Source: Beta vulgaris subsp. vulgaris
Lineage: Eukaryota > Streptophyta > Magnoliopsida > Caryophyllales > Amaranthaceae
Direction of reading: 5' to 3'
DNA length: 64,000 nt
Assembly (NCBI RefSeq): GCF_026745355.1
Contig: NC_079202.1
Location: 27,079,072 to 27,143,071 of the forward strand
Shown here piece after piece: positions 58,541 through 64,000 of the stretch (positions are counted from its first letter, which is position 1; every line of letters starts with the position of its first letter). Made by a program: the position numbers and the translations under genes. The notes below the pieces were generated by a model. That model did not search any database and was not told the origin of the DNA. It saw only the letters and a program-made list of their open reading frames with translations.

Positions 58541-59065
58541 TCTTAGTTCTTGTTTCCCTTTTGAGGAACAAGACTGTCATTTTTCTTAGTTTCTTTTCTT
58601 TTTCTTTCTTTGTTTTTTTAAGGAACAAGTGCTATGAATCAATGACTTTTGCTATTTTCTCTTTGTTTATGATTATTTGTGCATAATTTCTTCCTCGGAA
58701 TGGCTAGTATTCTGTGATTGCTGTTTGAGCATGCCTACCCTTTGCAATTCTAACTTAACCATTATTCGTGCTTGCTTATGGTCTTAAGGTTTTACAACCA
58801 ATCTATAATATCACGAAGAGCCTACTCCTTTTGAAGATGACAAAGGGGAAAATGATTTAAGGAACAAACTGTAAATAAGTTAACTTAAGGTAAATGAAAA
58901 ATGAAAAATAAAAAAAAATCGGTTAAGGTAAATGAAAAATCAAAAATAGGTTAAGGTAAATGAAAAATCCAAAATCATTTTTCATTTTCTGCTTTATTGT
59001 TTTATCTTTTTCATTTACTTATATCATTTGTTATTTCCTTAGTTTGTACCTTTGTTGTCATCATC
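58541..59065 (+). other. Sirevirus-2 tail between third ORF and polypurine tract
   Basis: AT-rich non-coding DNA with a purine tract near 58840 and three units of TTAAGGTAAATGAAAAAT at about 58876..58970, as in Sirevirus-1. Confidence 0.6.
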
Positions 59066-59079
59066 AAAAAGGGGGAAAT
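59066..59079 (+). promoter_or_regulatory. Polypurine tract of Sirevirus-2
   Basis: AAAAAGGGGGAAAT directly before the 3' LTR, identical to Sirevirus-1. Confidence 0.9.
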
Positions 59080-60444
59080 TGTTGAACCCTAGTTTTGATG
59101 ATGACAAAAGAACAAAGATGTAAACTAAGTAGTGAACTAATGAGTTATTTAAGTCTATGATTTTTAAGGTATCAGTGAAAAGAACTAGGAGAATACTAAG
59201 TCAAGGAAGAAGTCAAGAGAGGATTTCAAAGACTAAGTAAAGATGTTTCTAGAAGTTGATACTGGAGCAGCATTGGATCAAGAAGAATAAAAGCAAGGCG
59301 TTTTATTTTCTAGTTCCATTGTAAAAGGAACAAGTAATGTTGGTAAGGAACATTGGTAGTCTTATTTGAGAATGAGAGTTTGTTCCTTTCTAAGGAACAA
59401 ACTAAATGGCATTAATCAAATCTGTTAAAGGAACTTGACAATTTAAGAGGAACTAGACTTGGGCGTAAAGCAGAATAAACGGTTCAATTATGAAGTTGAG
59501 TAAGTCATGCCTAAATATTAGTAACCGTTTTTCTCTAAGTAAAAATCAGTTTCAGTAGAAAATCTTTTAAGGAAAAGATTTTGTTTTTCGAAAAAGATAA
59601 GAAAATTAGTATTCGGTTTTTAAAGATTTTATTTAAAGATAATATTTTCTTAAAAGATTTAATTTCAGTTTTAAATTAAATCTGTTTTAAAGTTGAACTG
59701 ATTTTCAGATAAAAGCTCAAGCAACTCCTATAATCTAGGAGCAGTAACAACAACATGTCCACGTTCAAAAAGAGATCATGGGATCATGGGGTGTGTTAAG
59801 GAACGTGTTCGTTAAGGGAAGGAACAAATGGGATAATGGTTTTAAACATGAACACACTTTTATTCCCACGTTCTACATTATTGTTACTATAAATATTGAA
59901 GCTTAAATAAGTTCCAAGTTGTGTCTGACTAAGTAATTAAGTGAGTTTAACTAATTAAGTGTCAGTGCCTTCATTCTCTCATAATAGCCATTTGTTCTTT
60001 GCTTACTTACTCTAATTCCACTAAGCTTATTTCGATCAATTGTATTTTGATTTTTGGGGTAAGGGGACTTTGAGTGAAGTTCTGTAAGGGAGAAACTTTG
60101 AGTAAAGCTAGTAAGAGTGAGAAAACTTCGAGTGAAGTTGAGAGGAACTACTGTTAAGGGAACAGTGGCTCAGGAACTTGAGTTTAGGAACTCAAGGTGT
60201 GGCTCGAGAATAGAATTAGGTTGTAACAAAGTTGTTTGGCCTAATTAGTGAAAGAGTTGAGTTTAAAATCCCTAGTGGTCGAGGTTGTTTCTTCTTATTG
60301 GGCCCAATAAGTTTTTCCTCGTAAAAATCCCTTGTGTTCCTCTATCTTGTTAATTTTTTAAGTTTAAATTTCCGCAAAAAGTTACGTTTATTTCTACACA
60401 TACAATTCAAACCCCCCTCTTGTAGTGTTCCTAGGGAAATAACA
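59080..60444 (+). repeat. Sirevirus-2 3' LTR (1365 bp)
   Basis: Uninterrupted partner of the split 5' LTR, with TATAAATA at 59888..59895 and the empty CACTA target site AAGCTTATTTCG at about 60022. Ends AATAACA before the duplication gtatg. Confidence 0.93.
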
Positions 60445-60736
60445 GTATGTATCTCGATAATTTGAGAAACCAAAAGAATTTCAAACGAGGTCTCATCAGA
60501 TGAGTTAGTTTGAATTCATTGATAACAAGTTTGCCCTTTTTGTTTTCTTTGCTCCTCGATTTCGCGAGTCGAGCTGAAGTAGAGACACAAAAGATGATGG
60601 CGGAATGGAGGCTGAATATCTAAGGAAGCCATGAAAGTTTGAGTCCTTGGTTTTGTTCAACCGCATTTAGGTTGTTGTTTCATTGACTAACTTATTACAA
60701 GTTTCGAGGACAAAACTTTTTCTAAGGGGGTGAGGA
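60445..60736 (+). other. LARD internal region, right part with polypurine tract
   Basis: After the gtatg duplication the interrupted LARD internal region resumes. CAAGTTTCGAGGACAAAAC at about 60696 resembles the end of gypsy pol, and CTAAGGGGGTGAGGA (60723..60736) is the polypurine tract before the 3' LTR. Confidence 0.7.
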
Positions 60737-63473
60737 TGTAATACCCCAAACCTTAAACTCATTTTATTAATTACTAATTATGTTTATTAGCATAATTACG
60801 TCCTAAAATTTTTCGAAATTATTCTGCAGAAGGTTATTTTCTAAAATAAGTATATTTATATTACTTTAGTTATACAAAAATGATTTTTGTTATGATAAAT
60901 GATTTTATTTACAATATAGTTTATGACTTCAATATTTTAGATAAAAGTCAAAGTTAAAACTCTTGAAAATAGCAAAGTTTGACATTTTGACATTCAAAGA
61001 AAATAAGAAAGAAATAGGAATGAAGGAAACTGTTGTTCAGCTTTCCCCAAACCCACGGTCAACACCCACCACCTACCTTCTTGTCCCCTACATTAATCTT
61101 CCTTAATTGAACCACCACTCGTCATCCTTCCACCTCCTTTCTTGTCTGATAAAATTCAACTATAAGAATTCATGCACTAAGCCTCGGAAATCACAAGTTC
61201 AACAACACAAAAAAAACCAGAAAATTTATTCTTCTCTCACTCTTCTTTCTTCACGGCACCAACCCACCAACACCGGTGCACCACCTGCTTGGTGCGTCGC
61301 ACAACCGGAGCGCCGCCCAGATGCGCTGCACCACTGCAGCTCCTCCGCGACGCGACCCCCTCCCCTGTTGTTCTGCTGAGCTGCTGCTCCACCAGCGACG
61401 TCGTCGCAGCTCTCTCTCTCTCCTCTTCCCCTTCACTCGCTCCTCTTCGCGCGCTGCTGTTGCTTTCTGCCGGAGTTTCGAAGGTCGACGCCGAAGCTAG
61501 GCGGTTTCTGCCGCCAATTTCCCGTGCTTTCGCTCGTCGGAGTTCGCCGGAGCTCCTTTCCGGTATTGTTCGTCCCTGCTCCAAGAGAGCAGAGGCACTA
61601 CACCCTCTCTCATTTTATCCTTCCCTCTAAAAATCAGGTTTTAAATGTTATAAGGCAAGCCTAATTACTACCTTTTACTAATTGATCTAAGTTGGCCCTG
61701 AAATCTGGTTACATTAGTCAAACCAACTTAATCTAAGTGTTGCATGTATGATTTTTGGGCTTAATTCTGATTTTTGTAATGTTAATTGAGCCACCTAGTT
61801 AATTGTTGGGCTATTAGTGCTGAACTAAAGCTGATTTAGTATTTTATTAAGTTATGTTAGTTTAATTATTAAGTTAAGTATAATGGTGGGCTTATAATCT
61901 GATTTACTTAGTTAAGTAATTTAAGTTAATCTTGTTGCTTTAATATTTTGAGCTTTAGTGGACTGATTTAGTTAGTTTCATTAAACCACTTAACTTATTT
62001 ACTAAAACTATGTCTGGGCTATAATTCCTAATGACTAAGTCGCTTGAGTTAACGAAAACTAATTAAATATAATTCATTAATTTTGTTGTTTATAATTGCG
62101 TTTAAATTATGAGTATTTCACTAATCCTTAAGTTCACTTATAATAATTAGTTACTTGACTTGTTAGTTTTAAATGACTAAACAATATTAAAATAATGTTA
62201 ATGGATCTATTATAACTTTAAACTTAATTAATTTATTAATGGACGACTAATTAGTTATTAACTATGAACTAGAATAATGTTATGTTTTCGAAAGGTTACA
62301 TAATATGTAGTAATATAACTTTAATGTTTCGATAATTCTAAAAGTGTAACTGAACGAGTTATTTCACCTAGTTAGGGGTTAAAGAATCACCTTAATTAAA
62401 AAAGTTATTAACGATTAAGAAATAATGACCTTTAAGGAGACCTTTACGACGTTATAATAACCGTTATGACCTTAATAAGCGCTAATTAATAATTAGGTTT
62501 AAAAGCTAAATAATGAAACGTTCTTTAATAAAACTATTCTTGAATAGATTAAAGAAGATAAAGGAAATTACAAGCCTCCCCCGGCTATCATGGTTGGTAA
62601 GCAGGAATTCAGGTAACGTCTACTGCTAACACCCTCATTCCCCTTCAAAGTATGTTTTATGATCATGATTAATATTATGTTTTATATATCTATTGCGGGA
62701 AGTGAAATGTTTTATGATGGTTATGATGATACGATGCTATGAACTGATGATAATAATGATGTTATGACATAATTGTTCATGATGATGATATGCTTAAAAG
62801 AAATGAAACATGATAAATTCAAGTGAAAGACGGTTCTTGGCAAGTATTCTGTTATCCCGGGTCGTGCACGTACCATCCGGCCAGTTAACCACATTCCGTT
62901 TAGTGAGGGCTATTCCCTCGGGTGGCACTGCGCATTCTGGGCAAATAATGCCACCTTCCGTTTAGTGAGGGCTTTTGTCCTCGGGTGGCTGCCTTCCGTT
63001 TATGATGTTACTATGTTTTGGGGAGACGTCCCTTCCGTTGTACTAGCCAAGCTACCAAAGTAAAAGATATATGATGATGAACATGATAAAGAAGATAATG
63101 TAACATGATATGATATGTTTGTGAAATGTTTTACTTATTCTCTCCTCCCTGTTTATAAATAAAATAATGTGAAATGAATTTACGATGTTAGAGTAGTATG
63201 TTACTGAGCCTCAGCTCACGACGTTTTGTTTTATGTTTTAGGTATGGAAGAACAGCTGTGGATCACTGATAGACTGCGTTATGGAGATTATGTATGATTC
63301 TATGAGGTTTTAGGATATTTTGTATGATGGATAAACAAGTATTATTTTACGATGAGTAATTGTATAGTGAATTTTCAATTTTAGGCTATTATTTTATTTG
63401 TGGGCCATAACCCACAGGCTTAAGTCATGCTTCCGCCGTCGATTAAGGTTGTGTAATTTGTCGGGGCGTTACA
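60737..63473 (+). repeat. LARD 3' LTR (2737 bp)
   Basis: Begins TGTAATACCCC and ends GGGGCGTTACA before acagt. It preserves the empty CACTA target (TTTGTCGGGG). The GC-rich patch is at about 61250..61580. Scattered differences from the 5' LTR are about 3 per cent in the first 300 bases by eye. Confidence 0.92.
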
Positions 63474-63478
63474 ACAGT

Positions 63479-64000
63479 GTATTGGTGCCATGGTAAGGAA
63501 ATCGAGTGGAAATAATTAAGGGAGTAAGAATGGCAGGGGTAAGGAGAACATTAGAGGTCCTACTTCTGATTCTCAAGCTTTGAGAACCAGATCAATGGAT
63601 GACATCTTAGGCATTGAGGTTCTAGATTTTGGCTTGGGAATAGTTCAATCTATGACACCTCAATCATCTTTAAATGAGATAAGAGTGCAGTCTGAAATCA
63701 AACACACCTTCAATGAGTGGCTTCCGTCCATTCATAGGAGTTCAGATCAGGTGAGAACTCAATCTTTTCGAGGAAATGCTGCTGAGAGAGGTAAGGTTCC
63801 TGCTCATATTTTTCAGCAAGTGGATCATGTTGTAAATATGGATAAGGAGAGGGATAATGATGATGTGGATGAGATAGGAAAAGAGGACATTAATTTCCCC
63901 ATTCACATGGAACCTGTTACTATTGAACTTGAGGATATATAGGAAGAAATTGATTTCTGGAATTCATCTCTAATCTCTATTATATAAGGGAAGGGGGAGC
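63479..64000 (+). pseudogene. LINE-1-like ORF1 start (interrupted target of the LARD)
   Basis: Begins with an ATG at 63490 (MVRKSSGNN, then a stop) and continues as an open frame at 63580..63942 with RTRSMDDILGIEVLDFGLG. After a TAG it reads EEIDFWNSSLIS. The EI-x-(F/Y)WNS motif opens the DUF4283-type RNA-binding domain of plant LINE-1 ORF1, which supports this call. The record ends before the zinc knuckle or any RT, so certainty is limited. It could be a host gene fragment instead. Its 5' part appears to lie at 37380..37464, on the other side of the LARD insertion. Confidence 0.5.

Larger units (their letters stand above)
46648..60444 (+). mobile_element. Sirevirus-2: Ty1/copia Sirevirus with a nested CACTA
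   Basis: Same family as Sirevirus-1: identical primer site, polypurine tract and gene order. LTRs start TGTTGAACCC and end AATAACA. A perfect 5-bp duplication gtatg flanks it (46643..46647 and 60445..60449). Without the CACTA it is about 9.9 kb. LTRs differ at roughly twenty or more positions, clearly more than in Sirevirus-1, so it is older. About 720 bases of gag are deleted, and the pol region contains many single-base gaps relative to Sirevirus-1. Confidence 0.93.
37465..63473 (+). mobile_element. Non-autonomous gypsy-type LTR element (LARD-like), heavily nested
   Basis: LTRs begin TGTAATACCCCAAACC and end GCGTTACA or GCTTTACA. A methionine primer site follows the 5' LTR, and AAGGGGGTGAGGA precedes the 3' LTR. 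A perfect 5-bp duplication acagt flanks the whole (37460..37464 and 63474..63478). After removal of nested elements the internal region is only about 2.1 kb (44792..46647 and 60450..60736) with no gag or pol motif. It ends with TTTCGAGGACAAAACTTTTT, typical of gypsy pol ends, so the lineage is gypsy with the coding part lost. LTRs appear a few per cent diverged, older than the Sireviruses. Confidence 0.88.

Noticed and set aside
1..64000. tRNA, rRNA or small-RNA genes
   Set aside because: No tRNA cloverleaf or rRNA segment was recognised. The only tRNA-related matches are retrotransposon primer-binding sites. A tRNA and Rfam scan would be decisive but could not be run.

Overview
This window is plant nuclear DNA, almost certainly from a eudicot. 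It is AT-rich and dominated by nested LTR retrotransposons, CACTA and other DNA transposons. It holds one recognisable host gene, a KANADI4 / ABERRANT TESTA SHAPE (KAN4/ATS) type GARP transcription factor, as six exons at 27595..31755 on the + strand. I cannot name the species. Nothing suggests an organelle, a bacterium, a CRISPR array or an operon.

Left part (1..19200). A minus-strand Ty3/gypsy element supplies a gag remnant (about 1160..1720), a degraded primer-binding site and an approximately 2.7 kb LTR (3155..16718). That LTR is split by a nearly intact Ty1/copia element of the Sirevirus/Maximus type (Sirevirus-1, 3252..14104; 5-bp target duplication gactt; LTRs 1372 and 1369 bp). The LTR also carries a Stowaway MITE (16434..16661). 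The gypsy element sits against an older Sirevirus pol fragment, which is followed by a long-inverted-repeat element (17081..19166) with a smaller MITE inside it.

Middle (19200..37460). An Athila-like gypsy gag remnant lies on the minus strand with a probable LTR that carries a GC-rich CCCGGG repeat island. Next come a third copy of the long-inverted-repeat family, broken by a G-rich block with telomere-like motifs, a mini-CACTA candidate and an old Sirevirus LTR. KAN4 follows, with a hAT-like MITE in its 2.5 kb fourth intron. A 586-bp TRIM retrotransposon with a perfect 5-bp duplication lies 264 bp past its stop codon. The rest is intergenic DNA with a Stowaway-like MITE and dispersed repeats.

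Right part (37380..64000). This is one nest up to four layers deep. A LINE-1-like ORF1 region is split by a gypsy-type element with no coding capacity (37465..63473; LTRs about 2.73 kb; duplication acagt). The 5' LTR of that element holds a truncated minus-strand CACTA element with a broken tnp2 transposase (40187..44778; duplication tcg). Its internal region holds a second Sirevirus (46648..60444; duplication gtatg). The 5' LTR of that Sirevirus is split by a 3.85 kb non-autonomous CACTA (47603..51454).

The two Sireviruses share gag with CCHC knuckles, protease, integrase, RT, RNase H and a long third ORF after pol, ending at the polypurine tract. Many gene breaks are single-base deletions clustered in certain stretches. 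They look as much like uncorrected long-read assembly errors as real decay. I found no new biological system. The points most worth a second look are the third ORF, the gag-pol boundary, the exactly bounded but truncated CACTA and the long-inverted-repeat family.
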